Position numbers and translations under genes: made by a program
Shown: positions 32,438-41,070 of the stretch, piece by piece
Position numbering within the stretch: the stretch's first letter is position 1
How the letters are laid out: each line of letters begins with the position of its first letter
DNA from: an uncultured Saprospiraceae bacterium
Lineage (GTDB): Bacteria; Bacteroidota; Bacteroidia; Chitinophagales; Saprospiraceae
NCBI GenBank assembly: GCA_937959275.1
Contig: CALGLU010000120.1
Span: 1-46,728 of the forward strand
Length of the DNA: 46,728 nucleotides
Direction of reading: 5' to 3'
Notes under the pieces: model-generated
Databases searched by the model: none
Told to the model about the DNA's origin: nothing
The model's input: the letters and a program-made list of their open reading frames with translations, nothing else

Positions 32438-33213
32438 TATGAGATAGATTTTAGTCTTTTGTAAAGGTAGTGATACTGTTCAAAGTCTTTTTGGCTAACA
32501 AATAACTGCTTTATTGTGTTATCAGTTATTTGGTTTTTAAATTGAAATACGTGCTGATTAAATGAACTCCAGTTGTACTGTTCAAAGTTAGATGCGTAAC
32601 CATATTGAACGGGTAGATGGTGAATGAAACCAATTTGTTTTTTCAAAGCATGTATGTCCTCAATCGTCCTCCTTCGAAATGGTTTTTGGAAAAGACTACC
32701 AGTACGTTTTTGTTGTTTATTAATCGATTTAGAATAGGATAACAAAAATCGTCTCATTTGTTGACTAACTACCCAAATAGCCAATTCTTTTGTGAGGTTT
32801 TCAGTGGATTCATTGCCATTGACTGTTGACCTGATTTTGAGGAGGGTAGCCAGATTTAACAAATTTTTGAAATTTGTCAAATCTTTAAACTCATCCGTTA
32901 ATTGGTTGGTTTCGGTTTTAAATTTCCATACATACTTGTCTAGAAAGGCTTTGTCAACTTTTAAATTGAGTTGTCTGGCCTCTAACAAAATAGCTTTTTC
33001 AGATTTCACCTTTACTACTAAATGAAACGCATTGTCTAATAGGACCCAAGCTAATGTATCAACTATATTAGACATATAGTGACCATATTTAAATTGGAAA
33101 TATCGATAATTGTCTCGCTTAAAGAATATGGATTGTTTGTTATTACCCAGATTGTATATGTAGTAATATTGATCTGGGAGTAATGGAGTGGTGTGTTCCT
33201 GGAGTGTGGTCAT
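32437..33213 (-). CDS. REP-associated tyrosine transposase (RAYT), HUH motif defective
   Basis: A 258-aa protein of the IS200/IS605-like TnpA-REP family. Diagnostic C-terminal block: FLLSYSKSINKQQKRTGSLF (Y160 in the nucleophile position), FRRRTIEDI, QIGFIHHLPVQYGYA, WSSF. The HUH site, normally N-H-F-H-L, is N61-A62-F63-H64-L: the first His is Ala. With only one His the metal site should be impaired, so it may not cleave DNA normally, or it is domesticated. Palindromes surround it (R1 at its stop, R3-R5 upstream) and one (R2) lies in frame in it, encoding residues 110-121. It is the only mobile-element-type gene inside the window and is not bounded by IS ends. The nearby 33551 gene is unrelated. 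Confidence 0.82.
   Translation of the reverse strand: MTTLQEHTTPLLPDQYYYIYNLGNNKQSIFFKRDNYRYFQFKYGHYMSNIVDTLAWVLLDNAFHLVVKVKSEKAILLEARQLNLKVDKAFLDKYVWKFKTETNQLTDEFKDLTNFKNLLNLATLLKIRSTVNGNESTENLTKELAIWVVSQQMRRFLLSYSKSINKQQKRTGSLFQKPFRRRTIEDIHALKKQIGFIHHLPVQYGYASNFEQYNWSSFNQHVFQFKNQITDNTIKQLFVSQKDFEQYHYLYKRLKSIS
32852..32884 (+). repeat. REP-like palindrome R2, inside the RAYT coding sequence
   Basis: Arms of 15 nt (32852-32866 and 32870-32884) around TTG; one A-C mismatch in the same place as in R4 and R5. It encodes RAYT residues 110-121 (KDLTNFKNLLNL) without interrupting the frame. Confidence 0.85.
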
Positions 33214-33384
33214 GTTATTTAAATATTTCAGAGTTAAGTTGTTTAGACAGAATATAAAGCAGTAGCTTAAAGAGTTCTTCGATATGATTCTATCTTGCTT
33301 TTATTGTCCTTTCTATAAAGTTGTTAACATTGTCAGAACAGCTAAATATACATGAATTTGAAACAGTATTGCAAAAGCAATCAA

Positions 33385-33416
33385 AATTTAACTAGTTTCT
33401 AAACTTGTCAAATTTA
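33385..33416 (+). repeat. REP-like palindrome R3, partly decayed
   Basis: Arms of 15 nt (33385-33399 and 33402-33416) around CT, with two mismatches. Left arm core TTTAAC, right arm core CTTGTCAAAT. Confidence 0.7.
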
Positions 33417-33434
33417 TCAAAGAACATCCCTTCT

Positions 33435-33467
33435 AGATCTAACAGGTTTCAAAAACCTGTCAGATCT
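33435..33467 (+). repeat. REP-like palindrome R4
   Basis: Arms AGATCTAACAGGTTT (33435-33449) and AAACCTGTCAGATCT (33453-33467) around CAA, with a single A-C mismatch at position 7 (the A in AAC, opposite the C in GTC). Confidence 0.88.
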
Positions 33468-33512
33468 CCCAATCTTCATTTTATTTCCATATTTTAGATG
33501 AGCACCAAACTA

Positions 33513-33543
33513 GATTTAACAAGTTCGCAAAACTTGTCAAATC
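33513..33543 (+). repeat. REP-like palindrome R5, just before the double-redoxin gene
   Basis: Arms GATTTAACAAGTT (33513-33525) and AACTTGTCAAATC (33531-33543) around CGCAA; the same A-C mismatch. It ends 7 nt before the ATG at 33551, so it lies in that gene's leader and could hide its ribosome-binding region. Confidence 0.85.
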
Positions 33544-33550
33544 CTCAAAC

Positions 33551-34732
33551 ATGATTCAAATGAAAAAAATGCTATTTCTTCTGCTCTTCAATAGTCTCAT
33601 TTTTTGTTGTGCATGCAACCAACAAACAAGCGTCAAGGAGGTCGTCGGCTTTGTTGCCAATCCACAAGCTGTGCCTGAGCAACCTGTCAATACACTAACT
33701 ATTGGAGATGCCGCACCCGATTTCAACTTAATCGGTGTTGACGGGAAATATCACTCTCTATCAGATTATGAGGATGCTGAAGTGTTGGTCATAATCTTCA
33801 CATGCAATCATTGCCCGACAGCACAAGCTTATGAAGAAAGAATGAAGCAAGTCACAACAGACTATAAAGATAAAAACGTGCAAGTGATCGCGATCTCCCC
33901 AAACAGCCCTGTCGGTGTGTTGTATGAAGAGCTAGGCTATACGGACTTAAATGATACTTACGAAGATATGGTTATTCGTAATGCTGACATGACTTATAAT
34001 TTTCCGTACCTGTATGATGGCGATGACGAAAAGGTGTCTTTACAATATGGCCCAGTTGCCACACCACATTGTTTTGTGTTTGATAAGGCTAGGGAGTTGC
34101 AATATATTGGCCGACTCGATGCTCATGAAAAGCCAGGTACCGCAAATGCAGAAGATTTACGTGCCGCGATTGATGATCTATTAGCTGGGAGACCTGTTGC
34201 ATTGCCGACAACAAAAACATTTGGCTGCTCTACCAAGTGGGGTTGGAAGACGGAGTATAAAATGAAGAAGGATAAAGAGTGGAAAGAATTACCAGTTGAG
34301 TTAATGCCATTAGATAAGTCAGGTGTCAAAAATTTACTCGCAAATGATACAGACAAATTACGGTTAATTAATGTTTGGGCGACATGGTGTGGACCTTGTA
34401 GGATGGAGTATCCCGAATTCATCGTGATTCAAAGAATGTTTGGGGCTAGAGATTTTGAGTTCGTGTCACTATCTACGGATAAAGTTGATAAACGAGAGAA
34501 AGCATTGCAATTCTTAACTGATCAAGCTTCAGCAGTGTCTAATTATATTTATTCAGAAGAAGATAAATATGCTATGATCGAAGCCGTTGATCCAGATTGG
34601 AATGGGGCCTTACCATTTAGCATTCTTGTGGAACCAGGCGGTCAGAAAGTATGGTCTCATCAAGGCGAAGTCAATTTTTTAGAACTTAAAAAAACGATCG
34701 TAGACCATCCTAAAATTGGTAGATATTTTTAA
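33551..34732 (+). CDS. Double-redoxin lipoprotein: peroxiredoxin-like plus thioredoxin domain
   Basis: A 393-aa protein with an N-terminal signal (MLFLLLFNSLIFCCACNQ), ending in cysteines as in a lipoprotein (C19, C20 or C22). Domain 1 (about 48-215) is AhpC/TSA-like with C85-N-H-C88 followed by PTAQAYEERM, as in the DUF/AhpC type used by Bacteroidota with CNHCP. Domain 2 (about 245-393) is a thioredoxin/TlpA-type with WATWCGPC (C280, C283), VSLSTDK and the cis-Pro region LPFSIL. Two redox sites in tandem suggest a periplasmic disulfide relay or peroxide reductase with its own reductant (inference). A REP-like palindrome lies 7 nt upstream of the start. Confidence 0.85.
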   Translation: MIQMKKMLFLLLFNSLIFCCACNQQTSVKEVVGFVANPQAVPEQPVNTLTIGDAAPDFNLIGVDGKYHSLSDYEDAEVLVIIFTCNHCPTAQAYEERMKQVTTDYKDKNVQVIAISPNSPVGVLYEELGYTDLNDTYEDMVIRNADMTYNFPYLYDGDDEKVSLQYGPVATPHCFVFDKARELQYIGRLDAHEKPGTANAEDLRAAIDDLLAGRPVALPTTKTFGCSTKWGWKTEYKMKKDKEWKELPVELMPLDKSGVKNLLANDTDKLRLINVWATWCGPCRMEYPEFIVIQRMFGARDFEFVSLSTDKVDKREKALQFLTDQASAVSNYIYSEEDKYAMIEAVDPDWNGALPFSILVEPGGQKVWSHQGEVNFLELKKTIVDHPKIGRYF

Positions 34733-34763
34733 TTGAATCTTACTGAGCAATTTTTTTTGGGTA

Positions 34764-34800
34764 TAAAACCTGCCAGAATTTATTTTTCTGACAGGTTTTA
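34764..34800. terminator. Hairpin between convergent genes, possible terminator
   Basis: TAAAACCTGCCAGAA (34764-34778) pairs with TTCTGACAGGTTTTA (34786-34800), one mismatch, seven-base loop. No T run longer than four follows on either strand, so termination is uncertain. The arm core AAACCTG/CAGGTTT is shared with palindrome R4 but inside-out. Confidence 0.5.
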
Positions 34801-34836
34801 TGTAGTAGACACAGAGAATATATTTTCTTTTTGAGT

Positions 34837-37800
34837 TTAAGGAGTGCAGCCCAATATGAAGGCATGGAATACTGCGTTTGTTTTGACTTCAAATCCTGCG
34901 GTGAGTTCAATTTCAACGCCAGCGTTAAAGTCAATCATGGCACCTCCATTAATTTCGCTTGAACTTTGAATATCACTTTGAGCTTTAAATTCTAATACAC
35001 TCGTGGATGGATACGAGTCGGTTAATATATAGTTTGGCTGACATGCAGTCTCGCAGATATCACCAATACCATTGACGTTTGAATCTACTTGATTAGCAGG
35101 ACAACCTTGGATGACATAAAACTGAATTGTTTCAGTTTCTAATAATGTACCAGCTGCCCCAACATCCGAGTACGCAGTAGCCGTTAAGGAATGTAAGCCG
35201 AGCGTGGGCGTCCAAGTGTTGTAATCTCCAGCAGCATCACCAGCAAGTGCATAGGGGGCGACATTTTCAATGCTGAAATTAGCATTAAGATCGTAGCCGA
35301 ATGTGACACTTCCAACTGTTTGATTCAAAATGGCGAGTATGTTTAAGTCAATACCATCAACTGTCAAATCGATTGTGTCACCATCGTTTAAATTTCGTAT
35401 AATCATATCTGTAGCAGCATTGACCAATTGAAAATGTAATGAAGTATCGCATTCAAATTCGATCCAATTAACATTCATAAGTCCTCCACTGCCTCCTATA
35501 AACTCTAAAGTCATTGTTCGTACGCCTGCGGTTAGATTAGCTGTGCCAGTAAATGTTTGCCAGCTTTGCCATCCGCCAGTATTTGTTACTAGTATCGTTG
35601 ATTCCAAAATGCCATCAAAATATATATTGACTGTACCGCCATTTGTGTTTGAAGCTGCACGCAGATTAATATTGTATGCCCCAGTCTTAGTTACATTAAT
35701 CAAGTAGTCTGCACTATCATTATTCGCAATAAATCCAATATTAAGTCCGCCACCTGTATCAGTTGTTGGTTCAGTTACGATTCCTGACTGGCTAATAAAG
35801 TCTTCAGCTTGCACAATTGAAGGTATGTCAATCGGATTTGGACCAGATGCCTCATTGCAACCTGTTAACCAATTGATTAAGTTGATAGCATACTGTTTGT
35901 TCGCTAATCGATTGATATTTGTCCCCGCACCATTCAGATTAAAAAAAGTATTTCTATCAAAGTGACCTGCGATGCGTCCATTGTCAGCTGTAGCAATAAT
36001 TAAAGAAGCATCAAGAGCTGTGGCTGGTTCAAGTGGTCCGGGACTTGCAAAATTTGTATTTCTACGGACTTGACCTTCAGCAAAGGAGAGTATAGAACTT
36101 GTAACTCCAGCAATAGCATTGTTGGAGAGAGTGATAGGTGAAACACCTTCGCCATCAAAGGATGATACATTCTCGAAGATGGGATGACTCGGATCATTAT
36201 ATTCATTGGCATTAATTGTATAGGTGCCGGCATCTTGATTCATTGTCCAACCAAATCGATCTAAAAAGAATTGATCAGAATAGGGGGCTTTCCACCAATC
36301 AGCTCCAAAATTAGCGTCACTGATAAATAGGGCCGCGCCACCATTTCTAATATAGGTCTCAACAGCATCAACTGATTCCACACTATAGTAGGCATTATTA
36401 GATCCGAAAATGATGAGACTATACTCTGATAAATTTAAATTAGCAAAGTCCACTGAGTTATCACATGCCTCACAGATAAAAGGACCTTCTTCAATCTGTT
36501 CGACGGTATATCCTTCTGCAGTTAGCACATCTGCAAATTCACCCCAACCATGATTTCCATTCGTCGTCATATAATTTGTGATATCTGCTAATTGCTCATC
36601 TGACCCGCCTTCTAAAAAGCCGCCCGTGCCTGGTCCTCCTCTTACAAATAATACCTTAGTCTTACATTTTGTGATGAGACCAACCCAGTCATTGCTGTCT
36701 GGTGGTGACAGAGAGCCTGATACATCATTTATGATATTAGTCATGACACCAGTTCTAGGATTATACCATTGCACAGTCCAGTCACCTGACGGTAAATTAA
36801 TACTAGTTGTCGCTCCATCGGGACTATAGAACGCATAAGCAACTCCAGGTTTTGATAAGACATAATCATTCGTCGCTGCAGTTATCGATCGAGCTTCTTC
36901 AACGTTCGGTAAGTATTGTTGAAAGTGATCCTGGAAAAAATCTAAGGTGTACGAGAGTTGTGTATATTTTTGTGCTCTTGTCCTGTGATCTTGACAGGTG
37001 AGATCAGTACAGCCAGTTTGGTAGCCATAGTAGTATTCAACACCTGCGCCTCCTGCCATAAACGTTGCCCAATTCACTTTTTCTCTCACCAAATCTAAGT
37101 CATTTGGATCTGCATCAATTCCAATTATAGCGTTACCTGGTTCATCAACGGCGACCACCCACTTTTTCCCCGCATTCCTAGACTTGACAACCCATTCATC
37201 AACATCTGAAAATACCTCATTGTACGTCGCATTGCTGGTCTGTAAAGACAGTCCCGTATACGCTGATAAATTTCCTAGTAAAGGTGTATGAACAGCATTT
37301 TTCTGACCGGGGTAAGTGTGTATGACCACATTATTTCTATAAGGATCTTTGTTCCATAAATAGTCTGCAAAATCTATTCTTTGAGCCTCTGTATTTGTAT
37401 TCTCTTCTCCCACATTCCAGTTCAAGGCGAGGTGATGACTGAAGCGAGCAACTAATTCACGATAATAAACTTTACGTTCTCGGCCCAACGCGCCACCATC
37501 CATTCGTTGATCATTTTCAGTTTCTTGTGTTTTAAAGTGGAGATACATGCCTTTCGTATCAGCATATTCAAATACACGTTCCCATTGCGCCATTCTAGAC
37601 ACATCAAATCTGTCATGATGTACACCTAAGTTCCATTGGTTGTCTACATTGGTATAGCTATTATATGTTGCCTCATTGACCTTGAGTAGATGAGGAAACA
37701 CATTGTGATCGTCACCAGCCAAACTGAAAGTTAAAAATGACCAGGCATTCAAGCCTTTTGATGAGAGGTAGCGTACAACGCCCAAAAGTTCTGAGCCCTT

Positions 37801-38475
37801 ACCATTTTGCCAAGTGTACGATGAGGCTTCACTTGCTAAATAATCCTGTTGATGTGCAGCCCAGTTTTTGCGACGATTTGCTCGATTGGGCACATCGTCA
37901 AAATCATCATAGGCAAGAGTGTTTTCTGGTGCATCAGCTCCACCTTTGATAAACCATTCTCCCGTCTCTGCATATTGTAAGTAATGCTCACCCACATATT
38001 CTACTCGACCCTTAGCGCGCAAGTCGTCTCCTGTTTTATCAGTAGCCGCCACAGTGAATGAGCCAGTCATACCATCCATAAATCCTGCACTTGCTCCTCC
38101 ACCATTCACAGCTACATCGGCTCCTGTTTTAAAAGACACAAAGTATGACCAAGACCCGACTTCGTGTGGCGCAAAGTGGACGTGCCATTTGTTGCCGGTC
38201 GTTGCACTTGTTTCAGCAGCATTGCCATCTGCAGCAAAATACCCAGGTACTGTCATCGTGCCGCTCGGACCTATAAAGTTAACATCCAAAGCATAATCTG
38301 TAAATGGATTTGTTGCATTTGTTTCTGAACTTGTGGGCCCAGTAAATTCTAAAGTGATTTTATGCCATTTTTTAAGTTCTCCTGTAATCGTTTGGGAGAC
38401 TAAATGGTTGGAAAAAATAAATAGAAATACAACAACGATAGGGAATGTGCGGTTAAAAGGAATGTTAAAAATCAT
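34837..38475 (-). CDS. Secreted multidomain protein: DUF5060, glycosidase-like barrel, GATase-like, CBM6, 3-coathanger
   Basis: A 1212-aa protein. Sec signal ends SNHLVSQ. In order (approximate): DUF5060 Ig-like domain 30-140 (LKKWHKITLEFTGP; HVHFAPHEVGSWSYFVSF); TIM-barrel of the DUF4038/apiosidase-like type 155-540 (VVRYLSSKGLNAWSFL; LNWNVGEENTNTEAQRID; WATFMAGGAGVEYYYGYQ); collagen-binding-like Ig 545-595 (PGVAYAFYSPDG; DWTVQWYNPRTG); flavodoxin-like GATase1-type domain 606-860; CBM6 888-1005 (VQAEDF; DYLINVTKTGAYNINLRA); an Ig-like domain 1013-1120; a thrombospondin-3-like calcium bit 1124-1140; 3-coathanger 1145-1212. A plant-polysaccharide or glycoprotein hydrolase is likely (inference). 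GTG 38478 precedes the ATG used. It is paralogous over its last ~600 residues to the next gene. Confidence 0.82.
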   Translation of the reverse strand: MIFNIPFNRTFPIVVVFLFIFSNHLVSQTITGELKKWHKITLEFTGPTSSETNATNPFTDYALDVNFIGPSGTMTVPGYFAADGNAAETSATTGNKWHVHFAPHEVGSWSYFVSFKTGADVAVNGGGASAGFMDGMTGSFTVAATDKTGDDLRAKGRVEYVGEHYLQYAETGEWFIKGGADAPENTLAYDDFDDVPNRANRRKNWAAHQQDYLASEASSYTWQNGKGSELLGVVRYLSSKGLNAWSFLTFSLAGDDHNVFPHLLKVNEATYNSYTNVDNQWNLGVHHDRFDVSRMAQWERVFEYADTKGMYLHFKTQETENDQRMDGGALGRERKVYYRELVARFSHHLALNWNVGEENTNTEAQRIDFADYLWNKDPYRNNVVIHTYPGQKNAVHTPLLGNLSAYTGLSLQTSNATYNEVFSDVDEWVVKSRNAGKKWVVAVDEPGNAIIGIDADPNDLDLVREKVNWATFMAGGAGVEYYYGYQTGCTDLTCQDHRTRAQKYTQLSYTLDFFQDHFQQYLPNVEEARSITAATNDYVLSKPGVAYAFYSPDGATTSINLPSGDWTVQWYNPRTGVMTNIINDVSGSLSPPDSNDWVGLITKCKTKVLFVRGGPGTGGFLEGGSDEQLADITNYMTTNGNHGWGEFADVLTAEGYTVEQIEEGPFICEACDNSVDFANLNLSEYSLIIFGSNNAYYSVESVDAVETYIRNGGAALFISDANFGADWWKAPYSDQFFLDRFGWTMNQDAGTYTINANEYNDPSHPIFENVSSFDGEGVSPITLSNNAIAGVTSSILSFAEGQVRRNTNFASPGPLEPATALDASLIIATADNGRIAGHFDRNTFFNLNGAGTNINRLANKQYAINLINWLTGCNEASGPNPIDIPSIVQAEDFISQSGIVTEPTTDTGGGLNIGFIANNDSADYLINVTKTGAYNINLRAASNTNGGTVNIYFDGILESTILVTNTGGWQSWQTFTGTANLTAGVRTMTLEFIGGSGGLMNVNWIEFECDTSLHFQLVNAATDMIIRNLNDGDTIDLTVDGIDLNILAILNQTVGSVTFGYDLNANFSIENVAPYALAGDAAGDYNTWTPTLGLHSLTATAYSDVGAAGTLLETETIQFYVIQGCPANQVDSNVNGIGDICETACQPNYILTDSYPSTSVLEFKAQSDIQSSSEINGGAMIDFNAGVEIELTAGFEVKTNAVFHAFILGCTP

Positions 38476-38635
38476 CACTATTTTATTGGATTTATGAATT
38501 AAATTAGACTCTAGGTTTTACCTGAATTTGTATTGGTATTTCAAATCCACAGATGTGTATTGGTTTGACAATTCAAAGTTAGGATTATAAAAAAGTTTAA
38601 GTATCGGGTATACCCTAGAATACGATTTTAATTAA

Positions 38636-40816
38636 TTAAGGTGTACATCCTAAGATGTATGAATGGAATGTTGCCGAACCATTAACCTCAAATCCAGGTG
38701 TCATTGTAATACTCGTACCTGCATTAAAATTAATAGCTGCACCAGCAGCAATCTGGCTGGAGCTCTGAATGGTATTTTGAGCTTTAAAATCGAGTACACT
38801 TGTTGCCGGATAATTATTGGTCAACACATGATTGGGTTGACACTGTGTCTCACAGACATCACCAATGCCGTTTAAATTTGTGTCCACTTGATTTGCATTG
38901 ACTGCGCTTGGACAATTATCACAAACATCTGCAACACCATCTGCGTCCGCATCATTAAATGACCCAATACAATTGCAAGATTCGTCAAAGACGTCATTGA
39001 TCGTACATGCATCTTGATCATTGCAAGACATACCTATGGTAGGACAACCTTGGACAACAAAAAAGCCGATCGTTTCAGTATCCAATAAAATGCCGGTAGT
39101 ATAGGCATTTGCTGTTAACGGATGGTATCCTATTGTGGGTGTCCACGAGAAGAAGTCTCCATTCATATCACCGCCAATCGCATATGGAGCCGCGCCTTCT
39201 ATGCTGTAGTTAGCTGTCGCATCATAATCAAAGGCTACCCATCCCACTGTTTCGTCTAGGGCAGCGACTATGTTTAGGTCAGTTCCGTCTATTGTTAAAT
39301 CTATGGTGTCACCATCATTCAGGTTCCGAATCACCAGATCTGTATTTGCATCGATGAGTTGGAAAGAAATGTTGGCATTGAAATCGAATTTGATCCAATT
39401 CACATTCATAAGAAATTGGTTAGCATTTCCTGTGTACACAATAGACATGGTCTTTATACCAGGCGTTAATTCAACAGAAGCAGTAAAGCTTTGCCAAGCT
39501 TGCCATCCGCCAGTCGTGGTAACTTGTATCGATGTCGCTAGGATATTGTCAAAATAAATATTAGCTGTACCACCAGAGGTGAATGCTGCTGCTCGCAAGC
39601 AAATATCGTAGGTGCCAGCTTGTATGACATTTATGACATAGTCAGCATTGTCACCAGTATTGATAAATCCAATATTAGATCCTCCACCAGCGTCAGCAGT
39701 TGGTTCGACAACAAGTCCGGACTGATCCGCAAAGTCTTCGGCCTGTACAGTAGAGGGAATATCGATAGGATCTGATCCTGCACAATTGCACACGCCATCT
39801 TCTAGATCAATATAGGTATTCGGGTCAGCATCATCACATGCAGTGCCTTGATCAGGACAACATCCTGCTAACCAATTCACTAGATTTAATGCTAATTGTT
39901 TATTTGATAATTTATTAATATCTGTGCCTGCGCCGTTTAAATTAAAAAAGGTATTGCGATCAAAATGTCCAGCAATACGTCCATTATCAACTGTCGCGAC
40001 TATGAGTGAGGCATCGTTTGGTGTGACCGGTTCTACAGTGCCAAGTGGGCTCATATTGTTTCGACGGATAACACCTTCGGCCTGAGCCAAAATGGTACTT
40101 GTAACACCTGAGACAGAACTGTTTGTCAATGTAATCGGTGAAACGCCTTCTCCATCAAAGGCGCTAATGTTTGTTAGGATTGGATGATTAGGAGTCGTAA
40201 ATTCACTGGCATCAACAGCGTAGGTCATTGCATCCTGATTCATTGTCCACCCAAATCGATCTAAAAAAAATTGGTCTGAATCTGGAGCGTCGTTAAAATT
40301 TTGTCCAAAAGCACCGTCGCTAAGAAATAATGCTGAACCACCACTTCGAATATAAGATTCTACACTATCAATTGATGCTGAATAATACCAATCGTTGTTA
40401 GATCCAAAAACAATAAGCGCATATTGTGATAAATCCATGGTTTCAAAATAGATCGAACACTTACCACATATTGAAAATCCTTCATCAATCTGCTCTACCA
40501 CATAGCCTTCAGCAGTCAACACATCTGCGAATTCACCCCAGCCATGGTTTCCAGGAGTTGTCGCATAGTTGGTGATATCTGCTAATTGTTCATCATCAGA
40601 TACAGTACCATCTCCACCCCTAATAAAAAGGATTTTATTAGCAACATTAAAATTTTTCAGTGATTTCTGTCCATTCGTATCTGTTGATGTTGAAATATTG
40701 TTTTGCTTTTGATGAGTCTGTCCTTTTGGGCTTTGTGAAAAACCATTTGTAGAACAAATAAAAAGACAAATAAATTGAAAAAATAATACCTGCCGAATTG
40801 AATGTGTTGGAATCAT
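38636..40816 (-). CDS. Secreted GATase-like, CBM6 and 3-coathanger protein, paralogue of the downstream gene
   Basis: A 726-aa protein. Sec signal ends TNGFSQ. Residues 60-330: GATase1-like flavodoxin-fold domain (NKILFIRGGDG; HGWGEFADVLTAEGY; LIVFGSNNDWYYS; FLDRFGWTMNQDA; DASLIVATVDNGRIAGHFDR). Residues 355-480: CBM6 (STVQAEDFADQSG; DYVINVIQAGTYDICLRA). Then an Ig-like domain (about 485-600) and TSP3-like calcium repeats (DADADGVADVCDNCPS; LNGIGDVCE). Residues 680-726: 3-coathanger (SSQIAAGAAINFNAGTSI; FHSYILGCTP). The whole protein matches the C-terminal 600 residues of the next gene, with the glycosidase head missing and an additional TSP3 insert. The nucleophile elbow of glutamine amidotransferases is not evident, so this domain is probably structural or ThuA-like. 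It lies 160 nt upstream of the paralogue, same strand. Confidence 0.8.
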   Translation of the reverse strand: MIPTHSIRQVLFFQFICLFICSTNGFSQSPKGQTHQKQNNISTSTDTNGQKSLKNFNVANKILFIRGGDGTVSDDEQLADITNYATTPGNHGWGEFADVLTAEGYVVEQIDEGFSICGKCSIYFETMDLSQYALIVFGSNNDWYYSASIDSVESYIRSGGSALFLSDGAFGQNFNDAPDSDQFFLDRFGWTMNQDAMTYAVDASEFTTPNHPILTNISAFDGEGVSPITLTNSSVSGVTSTILAQAEGVIRRNNMSPLGTVEPVTPNDASLIVATVDNGRIAGHFDRNTFFNLNGAGTDINKLSNKQLALNLVNWLAGCCPDQGTACDDADPNTYIDLEDGVCNCAGSDPIDIPSTVQAEDFADQSGLVVEPTADAGGGSNIGFINTGDNADYVINVIQAGTYDICLRAAAFTSGGTANIYFDNILATSIQVTTTGGWQAWQSFTASVELTPGIKTMSIVYTGNANQFLMNVNWIKFDFNANISFQLIDANTDLVIRNLNDGDTIDLTIDGTDLNIVAALDETVGWVAFDYDATANYSIEGAAPYAIGGDMNGDFFSWTPTIGYHPLTANAYTTGILLDTETIGFFVVQGCPTIGMSCNDQDACTINDVFDESCNCIGSFNDADADGVADVCDNCPSAVNANQVDTNLNGIGDVCETQCQPNHVLTNNYPATSVLDFKAQNTIQSSSQIAAGAAINFNAGTSITMTPGFEVNGSATFHSYILGCTP

Positions 40817-41070
40817 GTAGTAGTTAATTAATGTGTTAATTATATAGAAGAGTGAACGGTATTGATATTGATTTTTGAAGTACTCATGTCGTATTCAAAA
40901 GTCATTACTAATGTTGGAGAACACTCAGTTATTTATGAAATACCAAACCCTTATTGAAGATGTAATAGAGCGTAATTATACAAGTTTATTTTCACTTTCT
41001 TATTAAATTAAATTTTAATTGTATTGTTATTTCTGTCCTTATAATCTCATTTATTTTTTAATTTAAATGA

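Noticed and set aside
32407-33543. CRISPR array
   Set aside because: The repeated palindromes are irregularly spaced, in both orientations, and one lies inside a gene.
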